Counted from the first letter of the stretch, positions 6,704 through 15,862 are shown. The stretch: 64,000 bases of DNA from an uncultured Alphaproteobacteria bacterium (GCA_934234055.1 CAKQGY010000008.1:1-64000); one strand, 5' to 3'. Notes: generated by a model from the sequence alone, not told the origin. Program-made: numbers and translations.

Positions 6704-6982
6704 CTACTTTTTATTTAATGCATCTTTAACGGCTTTACCGGCTTTGAAGAATGGAACTCGTTTAACACCGATTTCCACACTTTCACCTGTCTTGGGATTA
6801 CGGGCTTTTCTGGGTTTGCGTGTGCGCACGGACAAAACGCCGAAGCCACGCAATTCAACGCGCTTACCGGCTGACAAAGCCTTGATAATCGAATCCAAAA
6901 CAGTTGTCACGGCCCGTTCTGCGTTCGTATGGGTCAGATTTTCTTTTGCAGCCACTTGGGCAATCAATTCGGATTTAATCAT
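6704..6982 (-). CDS. ihfB: Integration host factor beta subunit (HU/IHF family)
   Basis: 92 aa, a typical length. It has the DNA-binding arm motif RNPKTGE and the IHF-like segment VELRGFGVLSVR, ending with VPFFKAGKAVKDAL. It bends DNA as a nucleoid protein. The N-terminal KSELI and the overall spacing fit IhfB better than HU, but an HU-type protein cannot be excluded. SD AAGGAG precedes the ATG, and a clear promoter lies at 7016-7044. Confidence 0.88.
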   Translation of the reverse strand: MIKSELIAQVAAKENLTHTNAERAVTTVLDSIIKALSAGKRVELRGFGVLSVRTRKPRKARNPKTGESVEIGVKRVPFFKAGKAVKDALNKK

Positions 6983-7015
6983 TTTGAACTCCTTTTATTA
7001 TAAAATGATAACCTT

Positions 7016-7044
7016 CTTTTACTTGATTTTTCCTCTAATGTCAA
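7016..7044 (-). promoter_or_regulatory. Promoter of ihfB-accD
   Basis: Minus strand TTGACA (7044-7039), 17-bp spacer, TAAAAG (7021-7016), about 30 nt upstream of the ihfB start. Confidence 0.75.
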
Positions 7045-7057
7045 GTGATATAATGAC

Positions 7058-7954
7058 TTAGCGATTCTTTTTTTCTTTCTTTTTTAGACTTTCTGCACCT
7101 GAAACAATATCAATTAACTCGTCCGTAATGCCGGTTTGACGGAGTTGTTGATAGCTCAAATTCATATTTTCCAAAGACTCATCAATATTTTTTTCTGCTT
7201 GCTGCATATTGACCATACGGGTGTAATGCTCGGCTGCTAAAGAAGCAGTCAACGCACCACCCAAAACAACCGTCAAATACTCGTTCGTCAGGGACTTTAA
7301 GAGGGTTAAATGGTCTGCGGTTATCAAAGGAAGCGTTCGACCATTCCACTTTTCTTGTTTTAATTTTTTCATATCCGTCGCCGGCAGCGGCATTAATTGA
7401 ACGCGACTTATTTTCTGAGATTCACCAGATTTTTTATATGTGAAATAGACCCAGACTCGATCAAATTTTTCCTGTTGAATCAAAGTGTTGATTTTTAATA
7501 AGACGACATCTGTGATCGTGGCAATTTCTTTAAGCGAGTTCATAATGGCATAGCCTGCGGCGACTTGTAATTTCGCCGATTCGGCCAACAGATGAACACG
7601 CTTGCCGATGCAAATGAATTGAGCATCCGACAAGGCTTTTTGTTCGCGTAAATCCTGCCTGGCAAATGAGACTACATCACGGTTAAAGCGACCGACAAGA
7701 CCGTTATCTGTGCCCACCAAGATGGATAATGTTTTGCCCCCTGACGGCAGTTCGCGTCGAAAAGGATATTGAAAGCGATCGTCTTGCATCAGTCCCGCGA
7801 ATGCCGACCGAACCGTCAATCCGTATTCGTCCAACGATTTTAGGGCTTTTTCATAAGGACCTATACTGACAGACGAGAGCATCTTCATCGTGCTGACAAT
7901 ATCACGTAGATCTGTTGTTGTCTTTATTCGTTTGTTCAACGCTTCCAAGGTCAT
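7058..7954 (-). CDS. atpG: N-ATPase gamma subunit
   Basis: 298 aa. It is the rotor stalk of the N-ATPase. The N-terminal coiled coil has the gamma motif STMKMLSSVSI, the centre has VGTDNGLVGRFN (compare TSDRGLCGGFN in ordinary gamma), and the C-terminal helix reads MVNMQQAEKNIDESLENMNLSYQQLRQTGITDELIDIVSGAE, again typical. It is the last gene of the nine-gene operon, overlaps alpha by 4 bp and lies just downstream of the ihfB promoter region. Confidence 0.93.
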   Translation of the reverse strand: MTLEALNKRIKTTTDLRDIVSTMKMLSSVSIGPYEKALKSLDEYGLTVRSAFAGLMQDDRFQYPFRRELPSGGKTLSILVGTDNGLVGRFNRDVVSFARQDLREQKALSDAQFICIGKRVHLLAESAKLQVAAGYAIMNSLKEIATITDVVLLKINTLIQQEKFDRVWVYFTYKKSGESQKISRVQLMPLPATDMKKLKQEKWNGRTLPLITADHLTLLKSLTNEYLTVVLGGALTASLAAEHYTRMVNMQQAEKNIDESLENMNLSYQQLRQTGITDELIDIVSGAESLKKKEKKNR

Positions 7955-9471
7955 TCAAACAGTTCCTTATGTGCTGTCAAAGCTGCTTTAATACCGGTCA
8001 ATATTTTATTTTGCATGTCTGGTGTCAATTTTTCCTTTTTGGAAATAGCACTGATGGCCGTTGAAAATTGGCGATGAAGTGTTTGAATGATAATTTGTTG
8101 AGCATTATTGATTTTGCCTTCGAGTACATTATCCAACAATCCTGCATTTGTCGCCATAAAGACTGCAATTTGATCTGCAACTGACATCGGCGAGTATTGA
8201 ATTTGTTGCAATACGGACCGAATAGCCCGCCCCCGTTTCAAGCGACCGGCCGTTTCAGGATCCATTTGGGTTCCGAATTTAGCAAAAGATTCCAACTCTT
8301 CAAATTGTGAAAAGAAGAGTTTAAGAGGTCCGACCAGGCTCCGATAAGCCGGTAGCTGCGCATCCCCACCGACCCGGGAGACAGATCGCCCCGTATCAAT
8401 GGCGGGTAAAATCCCCTTTTGGAACAGTGCGGTAGACAGATAAATCTGTCCATCCGTAATAGAAATAATATTCGTCGGAATATAGGCCGATATATTTCCG
8501 GCTTCGGTTGCCACAATCGGCAAAGCCGTCAATGATCCGCCACCGTACTCCGGTCGCAGATGTGTTGAACGCTCCAATAAGCGGGAATGAATATAGAAAA
8601 TATCCCCCGGAAAAGCCTCTCGTCCCGGAGGTGTCCGCAATAATAACGAAAGCTGCCGATAGGCACGGGCATGAGCCGTTAAATCATCATAAATAATTAA
8701 AACATCTTTCCCATGAGCCATAAACCACTCACCAATGGAAGTGGCCGCATAGGGAGCAATATATTGGAGACCCGCCTCATCATCACCACCGGCAATAACC
8801 ACGATAGTTTGTTTCATCACGCCATATTTTTCCAAGTCTGCAATAACGCGCGCTGTGCCGGAAGCACGCTGCCCGATGGCACAATAAATACAGATCACAC
8901 CGGTGTCCTTTTGATTGATAATGGTATCCAAGGCAATCGCAGTTTTACCGGTCTGGCGGTCACCCAGAATCAATTCACGTTGTCCACGGCCAATGGGGGT
9001 AAAAGAATCAATGGCTTTCAAGCCGGTTTGAAGGGGAGTATCCACCGGAGCACGGTGCATAATCGGCGGTGATTCACGCTCTACGGGATAAGTCTCGGTA
9101 GTTGCGACAGAACCTTTGTTATCCAACGGTTGCCCCAGCGGATTGATAACCCGCCCCAGCAATCCTTCACCGACCGGGACATCCAGCATTCGATTTGTTC
9201 GTTTGGCACGATCACCGGCTTTTAAATGATCGGCATTCGTTAAAAAGATAACCCCGACATGATTTTCATTCAGGCTTTGAACCATACCGACAGTATCTCC
9301 TTTGAAAGTCAACAATTCATTCATTTTGACTTTGGAAAGGCCGGAAACCTCTGCCGTTCCCGAAGCAATGGATACGATCGTGCTGACCTCGGAAACTTTC
9401 AAATCGTTTTGAGTGGCTTGAATAGTTTTTTGAATGATTTTTTTGGCCTCCGCCGATGCATTTTTTAACAT
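7951..9471 (-). CDS. atpA: N-ATPase alpha subunit
   Basis: 506 aa, normal length. The P-loop is GDRQTGKTAIA, and the arginine-finger region ISVSR-like segment is seen as SVSRVGGDAQ. It forms the noncatalytic half of the alpha3beta3 head. Unlike the second alpha at 55919, it has an ordinary short N-terminus with no delta fusion. It overlaps gamma by 4 bp and follows the b subunit by 7 bp. Confidence 0.95.
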   Translation of the reverse strand: MLKNASAEAKKIIQKTIQATQNDLKVSEVSTIVSIASGTAEVSGLSKVKMNELLTFKGDTVGMVQSLNENHVGVIFLTNADHLKAGDRAKRTNRMLDVPVGEGLLGRVINPLGQPLDNKGSVATTETYPVERESPPIMHRAPVDTPLQTGLKAIDSFTPIGRGQRELILGDRQTGKTAIALDTIINQKDTGVICIYCAIGQRASGTARVIADLEKYGVMKQTIVVIAGGDDEAGLQYIAPYAATSIGEWFMAHGKDVLIIYDDLTAHARAYRQLSLLLRTPPGREAFPGDIFYIHSRLLERSTHLRPEYGGGSLTALPIVATEAGNISAYIPTNIISITDGQIYLSTALFQKGILPAIDTGRSVSRVGGDAQLPAYRSLVGPLKLFFSQFEELESFAKFGTQMDPETAGRLKRGRAIRSVLQQIQYSPMSVADQIAVFMATNAGLLDNVLEGKINNAQQIIIQTLHRQFSTAISAISKKEKLTPDMQNKILTGIKAALTAHKELFE

Positions 9472-9478
9472 ATTTTCC

Positions 9479-10255
9479 TCATTCTTTATCGATGATTAAT
9501 CCGGCAAGTGCCGCGTTTAAATTGCTTTCAAAAGTATCCAGATAAGTTTTCAGATTCCATTCTAAAACCGTTTCTCCGATTTCCAGCTCAAGGCCTAATA
9601 TCAGATCCGGGGTAACCGTAAATTGAATGGACTCCGCATCAATAAAAGAAAACTTTTTTGCCAGAAAGTTGACTATTGTTTCAGCCTCTTTATCAGATAA
9701 AGCAACAGATGAACGGACGATGACAACATTTTGTTTATTAAAGGTATTTTTTATGCTCGTTATTTCTTTTTTAGACAAGGAATCAACTTTTTTTTCAAAT
9801 AAAGTAATTGCCTGCTTCATGGGTGATAATCCCGACATATCCGATAAAACCTTGCGCGACATATCCATAAAATTATGAGCCATTAAATCGCGGATTTCCA
9901 CTTGTAAAGAAGCGGTTTCCCGATTAAGGTTTTTTTGCAATGCTTGTCGATGTTGTTCCCCTTCCCAATCGATCTGAGCTTCTTGTTCCGCTTTCATTTT
10001 GGTGAGTGCCGCGAATAAATCCTCTTGACGAGATTGCTTTTCCGCATTCCATCTGTCAATTTTCTTCTCAAGCTCAATCTGTTGCTTTTGTGCCGCTTTG
10101 GCCATATCTTCGGCATTTTTCACTTTGTCATTGATATAGGCCTGTCGCTTTTCAACCACAGAGATGATCGGTTGATACAAAAATCGTTTCATCAACCATA
10201 TCAACACAAATAAATTGACAATCTGGGCAATAAAAACGCCCCAATTAAATCCCAT
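9479..10255 (-). CDS. atpF: N-ATPase b subunit with a delta-like C-terminus
   Basis: 258 aa, much longer than ordinary b (about 156-160). One N-terminal membrane segment (about residues 5-25) leads into a long charged coiled coil (30-150). The last ~90 residues include VTPDLILGLELEIGETVLEWNLKTYLDTF, which resembles the C-terminal domain of the delta subunit (pattern DPxLIGGxxIxxGxxxxDxSxxxxL). N-ATPase operons carry no atpH, so this domain probably provides the stator-to-head link; that is an inference from the sequence. Confidence 0.88.
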   Translation of the reverse strand: MGFNWGVFIAQIVNLFVLIWLMKRFLYQPIISVVEKRQAYINDKVKNAEDMAKAAQKQQIELEKKIDRWNAEKQSRQEDLFAALTKMKAEQEAQIDWEGEQHRQALQKNLNRETASLQVEIRDLMAHNFMDMSRKVLSDMSGLSPMKQAITLFEKKVDSLSKKEITSIKNTFNKQNVVIVRSSVALSDKEAETIVNFLAKKFSFIDAESIQFTVTPDLILGLELEIGETVLEWNLKTYLDTFESNLNAALAGLIIDKE

Positions 10256-10273
10256 AATCGGGCTCCTTTACTC

Positions 10274-10561
10274 TTATTTCGCTGCTAATTCCGCTGCCAT
10301 TTTGGCATAGTTCCAAAACGGATTAAAATACATAATTAAAACAGTCACAACAAATGCATAAATGGCTGTCGATTCGACCATGGCCATAGACACAAACAAA
10401 GTCCGCGTAATAGTATTGGCCTCGTCCGGTTGTTGAGCAATAGCGCGCAAAGCATTTGCAGCAGCATTACCTTCGCCCAACCCGGGCCCAATCCCGCCGA
10501 TTGAAATGCACAACCCCGCCGATAAGACCGACATAGCTCCGATTAAAGTAATTGCATCCAT
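10274..10561 (-). CDS. atpE: N-ATPase c subunit, probably Na+-binding
   Basis: 95 aa, two membrane helices. Helix 1 contains GGIGPGLGEGNAA, with Glu where Na+-type c subunits have Gln or Glu. Helix 2 contains VESTAIYAFV, with the ion-binding Glu followed by Ser-Thr. This Glu/Gln...E-S-T set is the Na+-ligand signature described for Ilyobacter-type rings and predicted for N-ATPases. It forms the c ring. Coupling to Na+ instead of H+ is inferred from these residues only. Confidence 0.92.
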   Translation of the reverse strand: MDAITLIGAMSVLSAGLCISIGGIGPGLGEGNAAANALRAIAQQPDEANTITRTLFVSMAMVESTAIYAFVVTVLIMYFNPFWNYAKMAAELAAK

Positions 10562-10576
10562 TTTATTTCTCCTTTC

Positions 10577-11467
10577 TTAAATATTTTCTAAATGGTCTAC
10601 ATAGTGTGTATGTGGGCCGACCGAAGACACATACACAATCGCCAGCAAAGCGAAAATATATGCCTGAATCGTCCCGGTTATCAACCCCAGAATTTGAAGC
10701 GGTAATGGCACTAACATAGGTGCCAACATCATCAGAACTGAGGCAATAATTGCGCCACTGAGCATATTTCCGTATAACCGGAAAGCCAGCGAAAATGTGG
10801 AAGAAAAATCGCTTAAAATATTTAACGGCAACATAATCGGTGTCGGGTTTATGTATTTTTTAAGGTAGCCGATAATACCGGCATTACGAATACCATAGAT
10901 CGGCATTGCACAAAAAACACACAGCGAAAATGCCAGCGTCGTAGATAAAGAGGCTGTCGGTGCCTGAAACCAAGGAATAATGGTCAGTAAATTACTCATT
11001 CCTATAAATAGAAAGAAAGTCCCCATAATCGGCAAATAACGTGCCGGATTATCACCACTGACTTCTTTGATTTGAGACCTGATTGTCATAACAATCATTT
11101 CCAACACCGTTTGAACGGATGATACACGCAAATCGGTTGATAATTTTCGTGTGACCAATGCTGAAATAACCGTCAAAACCCCCATAACCAGCCAGGAATA
11201 AAAAATTGTGCCCCCAATCTTTACCGGGCCGATAGAAAAAACAATCGTCGTATCCAAATCCTGTAAATCCAAGCCGGCGCTTTCTGCCCCTGTCGAGGTA
11301 ATAGCACTCCACCACACGGTGATAATTAAAAAAAGTAATAATCCCCGGCCAATAGCATTTTTTACCCAAAACAACGATCCCACACACAGAGCCGCCATCA
11401 CCACCGCCGACAGAAAAACCGACAACGTTAAATCTATATTTCCAATCTGAAATACAGTGGTGTTCAT
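10577..11467 (-). CDS. atpB: N-ATPase a subunit
   Basis: 296 aa, about six or seven membrane segments. The segment FSLAFRLYGNMLSGAII carries the essential Arg that faces the c ring and the conserved Asn nearby; the last helix holds Gln in GTIQAYIFALLAIVYV. An unusually long N-terminal membrane region (about residues 12-60) precedes the conserved part. It forms the ion half-channels with c. It overlaps atpR by 4 bp. Confidence 0.93.
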   Translation of the reverse strand: MNTTVFQIGNIDLTLSVFLSAVVMAALCVGSLFWVKNAIGRGLLLFLIITVWWSAITSTGAESAGLDLQDLDTTIVFSIGPVKIGGTIFYSWLVMGVLTVISALVTRKLSTDLRVSSVQTVLEMIVMTIRSQIKEVSGDNPARYLPIMGTFFLFIGMSNLLTIIPWFQAPTASLSTTLAFSLCVFCAMPIYGIRNAGIIGYLKKYINPTPIMLPLNILSDFSSTFSLAFRLYGNMLSGAIIASVLMMLAPMLVPLPLQILGLITGTIQAYIFALLAIVYVSSVGPHTHYVDHLENI

Positions 11468-11814
11468 CTTTTTGATTTTCCTTGCTTATTAAAAGATTTT
11501 TCCAATTGTTTCTGCTCTATTTTAGAGGAATTTTGGAAAACTGTCAACCGTAAAATCAAAAAGCGGCCAATTCCAAAACCGCAAAACATCACTAAAAATC
11601 GGCCCGCATGGCCACCCGAAAGCAGCAGCATACCGAAAATCAGTAAGAAAATTCGGCAAAAAAATGAAAAAGTCAAAAATGTATTTTTATATTTGACCCG
11701 GGGCAACAAAGAGACCGTCCGCCACAGCAAATACATCGCTATACACGCACATCCGAGTCCTAAAATAAAGGATATTCCAATCATTTCCCAAGACATATGC
11801 AGATCAATATTCAT
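11464..11814 (-). CDS. atpR: N-ATPase accessory membrane protein AtpR
   Basis: 116 aa, about three hydrophobic segments with membrane Arg residues (FGIGRFLILRLTVF). Its position between atpQ and atpB is exactly that of atpR in N-ATPase operons. In that family a membrane Arg is thought to interact with the Glu of the c ring, perhaps during assembly. The call depends on position and hydropathy more than on sequence. Confidence 0.78.
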   Translation of the reverse strand: MNIDLHMSWEMIGISFILGLGCACIAMYLLWRTVSLLPRVKYKNTFLTFSFFCRIFLLIFGMLLLSGGHAGRFLVMFCGFGIGRFLILRLTVFQNSSKIEQKQLEKSFNKQGKSKR

Positions 11815-12116
11815 TTTTTATCCTTTCGTTTGGTAATACCTTCTTTGCGTAACCAATAATTTGCATTAAAAATACCGATAATAAAGCCTAAAAAGATCCC
11901 GTTCAGAGTCCACGAAATCGTGCCCGATGGAAAATGTTTATCGCAATAGGTGCCAATCATCACCCCAAGCAATACCGGAACGGATAATTGCCAGCCATAG
12001 ACACTTAAAATAGCCGCATTAAAATAAAAAATCCGATTTTTGCGTTGTTCTAATGTCCTGGCTTTTTTAATCAGGATTCGCGCTGTTTTATTCTGTTCTT
12101 TGTTATAATCCGACAT
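11811..12116 (-). CDS. atpQ: N-ATPase accessory membrane protein AtpQ (AtpI-like)
   Basis: 101 aa, two membrane segments, with VPVLLGVMIGTYCDKHF in the first and GIFLGFIIGIFNANYWL in the second, resembling the AtpI/F0F1-ATPase_2 family. It probably helps assemble the c ring or take up divalent ions. The start at 12116 has GGGGA 8 nt upstream; an in-frame ATG at 12131 is possible. It overlaps atpC and atpR, consistent with translational coupling. Confidence 0.8.
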   Translation of the reverse strand: MSDYNKEQNKTARILIKKARTLEQRKNRIFYFNAAILSVYGWQLSVPVLLGVMIGTYCDKHFPSGTISWTLNGIFLGFIIGIFNANYWLRKEGITKRKDKK

Positions 12117-12513
12117 GATCTGTATCCCCATTTTTTAAGTTCATAATTCCTTTGGCCAAACTGATTTCTAATTTAGCCATTGTCAGATTTATTTCTTTAC
12201 GTTCTTCTTCTATCTCTTTGAAATCAATCGCTATTTTTTCTTCCAATTTTTTCAGATCATCACCCATAACGGCAATTTTGGTAGAGACAGATACAACCTC
12301 TCCTTTTTTGACCAAAACACCTTTGTGACAAGCAATATACTTTTTCCCGTTTGTCGTGTGATAAGTTAAAATACCGGATTTCAAGGCCGACACCATATCC
12401 ATATGCCGCGGCAGTAATGTAAAGAAACCATCCACAGCCTCAAAATCCACCTGGGTAATGGGGGTATCCAGCACAATATCAATCGGTGAAAATACACGCA
12501 GGCGAAAGGTCAT
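12103..12513 (-). CDS. atpC: N-ATPase epsilon subunit
   Basis: 136 aa. The N-terminal beta-sandwich (about residues 1-85, with FFTLLPRHMDMVSAL matching the usual GxxGILPxHAPLL) is followed by a long charged helix region (86-130). This is the full two-domain form, unlike the 96-aa epsilon of the second F1 operon. The ATG overlaps the beta stop codon (ATGA). Confidence 0.9.
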   Translation of the reverse strand: MTFRLRVFSPIDIVLDTPITQVDFEAVDGFFTLLPRHMDMVSALKSGILTYHTTNGKKYIACHKGVLVKKGEVVSVSTKIAVMGDDLKKLEEKIAIDFKEIEEERKEINLTMAKLEISLAKGIMNLKNGDTDHVGL

Positions 12514-13916
12514 TTTTGGGCTTGCCTCCGTTTGGCTTTTTCACGCGCCTCATCAACTGTGCCGATCATATAGAAGTCTTCTTCAGTCAAATCGTTGAAT
12601 TCACCGGATAAAATTCGTTCACAACCTAAAATAGTATCATCCAAGTTGACCGATTTCCCGGCCATACCGGTAAATTGCCCTGTGGTAAAAAATGGTTGCG
12701 TTAAAAAACGTTCCAGTTTCCGAGCAGTCAAAACCGTCTGTTGGTCTTTTTCGGGTAATTCGTCAAATCCGAGCATTGCAATAATATCTTTTAAGTCTTC
12801 ATACTGTGCCAATGTTTTGCGCACTTCGGTAGCAACACGATAGTGACGATCCCCGACAATCAATGGCGTCAACATATTAGACCCGGACGCCAAGGGATCC
12901 AGCGCCGGATAAAGCCCTTGGGCCGCTCGGGCACGCGACAAAACGATTGTGGAAGACAAATGCGCGAATGTATGTGTTGCCGAAGGATCCGTGAAATCAT
13001 CGGCCGGCACATAAACCGCCTGAATAGAAGTAATTGCTCCGTTTTTAGTGCTGGAAATTCGCTCTTCCAGATCGGCAATGTCCGTGCCAAGAGATGGTTG
13101 ATACCCGACTCGCGATGGAATCTGACCCAACAAAACGGATACTTCGGAACCGGCCTGAATAAAGCGGAAGATATTATCAATTAGTAAAAGAACATCTTGT
13201 TTCTTTTCATCGCGAAAATACTCGGCCATCGCCAATGCCGACAAAGCCACCCGAAAACGAACACCGGGGGCTTCGTTCATCTGGCCGAAAACCATAACCG
13301 TTTTTTTAAGAACACCGGCGTCCTGCATTTCACGATACAGTTGTTCTCCCTCCCGCGAGCGCTCACCAATTCCTGCAAAGATACTGACACCCTCATACCG
13401 GCCGACCATATTATTGATCATTTCGGTGATTAAAACCGTTTTACCGACCCCTGCCCCACCGAACAAGCCGGCTTTACCACCGCGTTCCATGGGTGCTAAC
13501 AAGTCTATAGCTTTAATTCCGCTGACAAAAATCTCGGAAGATACCTCTAATTCCGAGACGGGAACGGGCTGAGCATGAATGGATTTAACCTCGGGGTTAT
13601 TCAAAGGTTTTCCCCCGTCAATAGGGTGACCAAATACATCAAACATACGGCCCAAAATCGACTTACCGACCGGAACTTCAATCGGGTGATCTGTATCTGT
13701 CACTTTCATACCACGCGCCAGTCCTTGGGTTCCGCCCATGGCCAAAGCCCGGACGGTATGTTCATCACGATAACCTTGAACTTCCAAAATTAACCCCTGA
13801 TTATCACCTGTTGTTAAAGCATTAAAGATGGCCGGTAATTTTTTATCAAAACGCACTTCAACAACACTGCCGCTGACAGCGACAATCTTTCCGATATTTT
13901 TTGTTTGCTCACTCAT
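12510..13916 (-). CDS. atpD: N-ATPase beta subunit
   Basis: 468 aa. P-loop GGAGVGKTVLI, catalytic Glu in GIGERSREGEQLY, FGQMNEAPG, and LLLIDNIFRF (usual FIDNIFRF). It is the catalytic subunit and the first gene of the operon order atpD-C-Q-R-B-E-F-A-G, which is diagnostic of N-ATPases. ATG at 13916 follows AGGGGTG; the upstream 12 codons lack an SD site. N-ATPase operons are generally extra copies acquired by lateral transfer next to an ordinary F-type enzyme, as here. Confidence 0.95.
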   Translation of the reverse strand: MSEQTKNIGKIVAVSGSVVEVRFDKKLPAIFNALTTGDNQGLILEVQGYRDEHTVRALAMGGTQGLARGMKVTDTDHPIEVPVGKSILGRMFDVFGHPIDGGKPLNNPEVKSIHAQPVPVSELEVSSEIFVSGIKAIDLLAPMERGGKAGLFGGAGVGKTVLITEMINNMVGRYEGVSIFAGIGERSREGEQLYREMQDAGVLKKTVMVFGQMNEAPGVRFRVALSALAMAEYFRDEKKQDVLLLIDNIFRFIQAGSEVSVLLGQIPSRVGYQPSLGTDIADLEERISSTKNGAITSIQAVYVPADDFTDPSATHTFAHLSSTIVLSRARAAQGLYPALDPLASGSNMLTPLIVGDRHYRVATEVRKTLAQYEDLKDIIAMLGFDELPEKDQQTVLTARKLERFLTQPFFTTGQFTGMAGKSVNLDDTILGCERILSGEFNDLTEEDFYMIGTVDEAREKAKRRQAQK

Positions 13917-13970
13917 TTTCACCCCTTGATCAAACACTACAAGAATCTGCATTTCTCACATACAAAAGAT

Positions 13971-13999
13971 TATTTAACACATCTTCAAAAATTTTTCAA
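13971..13999 (-). promoter_or_regulatory. Promoter of the N-ATPase operon
   Basis: Minus strand TTGAAA (13999-13994), 17-bp spacer, TAAATA (13976-13971). It is divergent from the accB promoter 50 bp away; no operator was recognised between them. Confidence 0.65.
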
Positions 14000-14023
14000 G
14001 ATAAAAGTTCAAATTTTTAATGC

Positions 14024-14052
14024 TTGCATTTTTGATTAAAATGCTGTAAAAA
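14024..14052 (+). promoter_or_regulatory. Promoter of accB-accC
   Basis: TTGCAT (14024-14029), 17-bp spacer, TAAAAA (14047-14052). Confidence 0.6.
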
Positions 14053-14085
14053 GAAAAACAGATCATTTTTTTGAAGGGAGTACCT

Positions 14086-14508
14086 ATGGAAAACGAACAT
14101 AAACAAACTATCATTGAATTATCTGCTTTATTAAAAGAGCAGAGCTTGTCCGAGATTGAATATGAATCTAACGGATTATATTTGCGTGTTGTCGGAGCGA
14201 ATGCAACGCAAACGACTCCTATGGTTCAACCGATACCGGCTCCGGTCATTCAAGCACCGGCAGAAAAAGAAGAAAAGAATGACATTGTCTCACCAATGGT
14301 GGGGGTTGTCTATTTAGCCAAAGATACCGAATCACCGGCTTTTGTCCGGGTGGGCGATCAGGTGTCGGTGGGGCAAACTGTCTGTCTGATAGAAGCGATG
14401 AAGACCTTTAACCCGATTAAATCGGATAAAGCGGGGCGTATCACGAAGATCCTGGTTGAAAACGGCAGCCCTGTGGAATACAATCAACCGCTCTTTACGG
14501 TGGAATAA
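14086..14508 (+). CDS. accB: Biotin carboxyl carrier protein of acetyl-CoA carboxylase
   Basis: 140 aa. A Pro/Ala-rich linker (about residues 50-75) separates the N-terminal region from the biotinyl domain, which has the biotinylation motif EAMK in CLIEAMKTFNPIK. The Lys carries biotin, which shuttles CO2 from AccC to AccA/AccD. AAGGGAG precedes ATG 14086. It is followed after 3 bp by accC. Confidence 0.95.
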   Translation: MENEHKQTIIELSALLKEQSLSEIEYESNGLYLRVVGANATQTTPMVQPIPAPVIQAPAEKEEKNDIVSPMVGVVYLAKDTESPAFVRVGDQVSVGQTVCLIEAMKTFNPIKSDKAGRITKILVENGSPVEYNQPLFTVE

Positions 14509-14511
14509 GTC

Positions 14512-15858
14512 ATGTTCGAAAAAGTTTTAATAGCCAATCGGGGCGAAATTGCATTACGAATTCATCGTGCCTGTCGCGAGATGGGAATTAAAACAGTTGC
14601 AGTGCATTCCACGGCTGATGCTGATGCAATGCATGTGAAATTGGCTGATGAAGCCGTATGTATCGGTCCGGCGCCCGCCCGTGATTCATACCTGAATAAA
14701 GCGGCTATTATTGCGGCTGCTGTGATGACGGGGGCCGATGCAATACACCCCGGATATGGCTTTTTATCCGAAAATGCCGAGTTTGCCGAAATGGTGCAAG
14801 CTCATGGAATTACTTTTATCGGACCAACGCCAGAAATGATTCGCCTGATGGGTGATAAAGTGCAGGCTCGTGAAGCGGCCGGTCAAGCAGGACTGCCGAT
14901 TATTCCGGGTTCTCCGGCCCTGAAAACGCCGGCGGAAGCACTGATTTGGGCAGATAAAATCGGCTATCCCGTGATTTTGAAAGCCTCGGCCGGCGGTGGC
15001 GGTAAAGGTATGAAAATAGTTATGCAGCCATCGGATATGGCTGATGCTTTTGCTTTGGCCAAGAATGAAGCCAAAAACGCATTCGCAAATGACACTGTTT
15101 ATTTGGAAAAATACTTGCAACACCCGCGCCATATTGAGGTTCAGGTCTTGGCAGATCAGTATGGAAATGTTGTGCACTTGGGCGAGCGGGATTGTTCTAT
15201 TCAGCGCAACAATCAAAAAGTGTTGGAAGAAACCCCCTCACCGGCTTTGAATTCGGAACAACGCCGACAACTGGGGACAATTGTGGTCAACGCCATGAAA
15301 CAATTGGGATATACCAGTACGGGGACAATTGAGTTTTTATATGAAAACGGGCAATTTTATTTCTTGGAAATGAATACACGCGTTCAGGTGGAACACCCGA
15401 TTACCGAGGCGGTTACCGGCATTGACATTGTGCGGGATCAGATTCGAATTGCAGATGGCACGGCATTAGGATATAAGCAAGAGGATATCCGTTTTAACGG
15501 CTGTGCCATGGAATGCCGAATTAATGCCGAAGATCCGCAAACTTTTATTCCGCGTGCCGGCACCATCGGGCAATGGCATACACCCGGCGGACTGGATGTG
15601 CGGGTTGATTCGGAGCTGTATACCGGATACACCGTGCCACCAAATTATGACAGCTTGGTCGCCAAATTGATTGTGCATGGTCGCACCCGAAATGGTGTTT
15701 TAATGCGCTTACGACGAGCTTTGGAAGAATTTGTTATTGAGGGTATTCCCACAACCATTCCGCTGCACCAACGGATTATCAGCAATCCGGACTTTATTGA
15801 CGGACAGTATGATATTCATTGGCTGGAAAACTTTTTATCAACCTCTCAAAAAGGATAA
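14512..15858 (+). CDS. accC: Biotin carboxylase subunit of acetyl-CoA carboxylase
   Basis: 448 aa, normal length. ATP-grasp enzyme starting KVLIANRGEIALRIHRACRE; glycine-rich ATP loop KASAGGGGKGMKIV; EMNTRVQVEHPITE and the catalytic RDCSIQRNNQK segment are intact. It carboxylates biotin on AccB with ATP and bicarbonate. Confidence 0.97.
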   Translation: MFEKVLIANRGEIALRIHRACREMGIKTVAVHSTADADAMHVKLADEAVCIGPAPARDSYLNKAAIIAAAVMTGADAIHPGYGFLSENAEFAEMVQAHGITFIGPTPEMIRLMGDKVQAREAAGQAGLPIIPGSPALKTPAEALIWADKIGYPVILKASAGGGGKGMKIVMQPSDMADAFALAKNEAKNAFANDTVYLEKYLQHPRHIEVQVLADQYGNVVHLGERDCSIQRNNQKVLEETPSPALNSEQRRQLGTIVVNAMKQLGYTSTGTIEFLYENGQFYFLEMNTRVQVEHPITEAVTGIDIVRDQIRIADGTALGYKQEDIRFNGCAMECRINAEDPQTFIPRAGTIGQWHTPGGLDVRVDSELYTGYTVPPNYDSLVAKLIVHGRTRNGVLMRLRRALEEFVIEGIPTTIPLHQRIISNPDFIDGQYDIHWLENFLSTSQKG

Positions 15859-15862
15859 TCTG

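Noticed and set aside
12869..13180. Overlapping ORFs inside atpD and many similar ORFs inside other genes
   Set aside because: They are frame shadows of well-conserved genes without their own SD sites or motifs.
13953..14085. Regulatory operator between the divergent N-ATPase and accB promoters
   Set aside because: The stretch is AT-rich with only partial dyads; no convincing operator could be defended.
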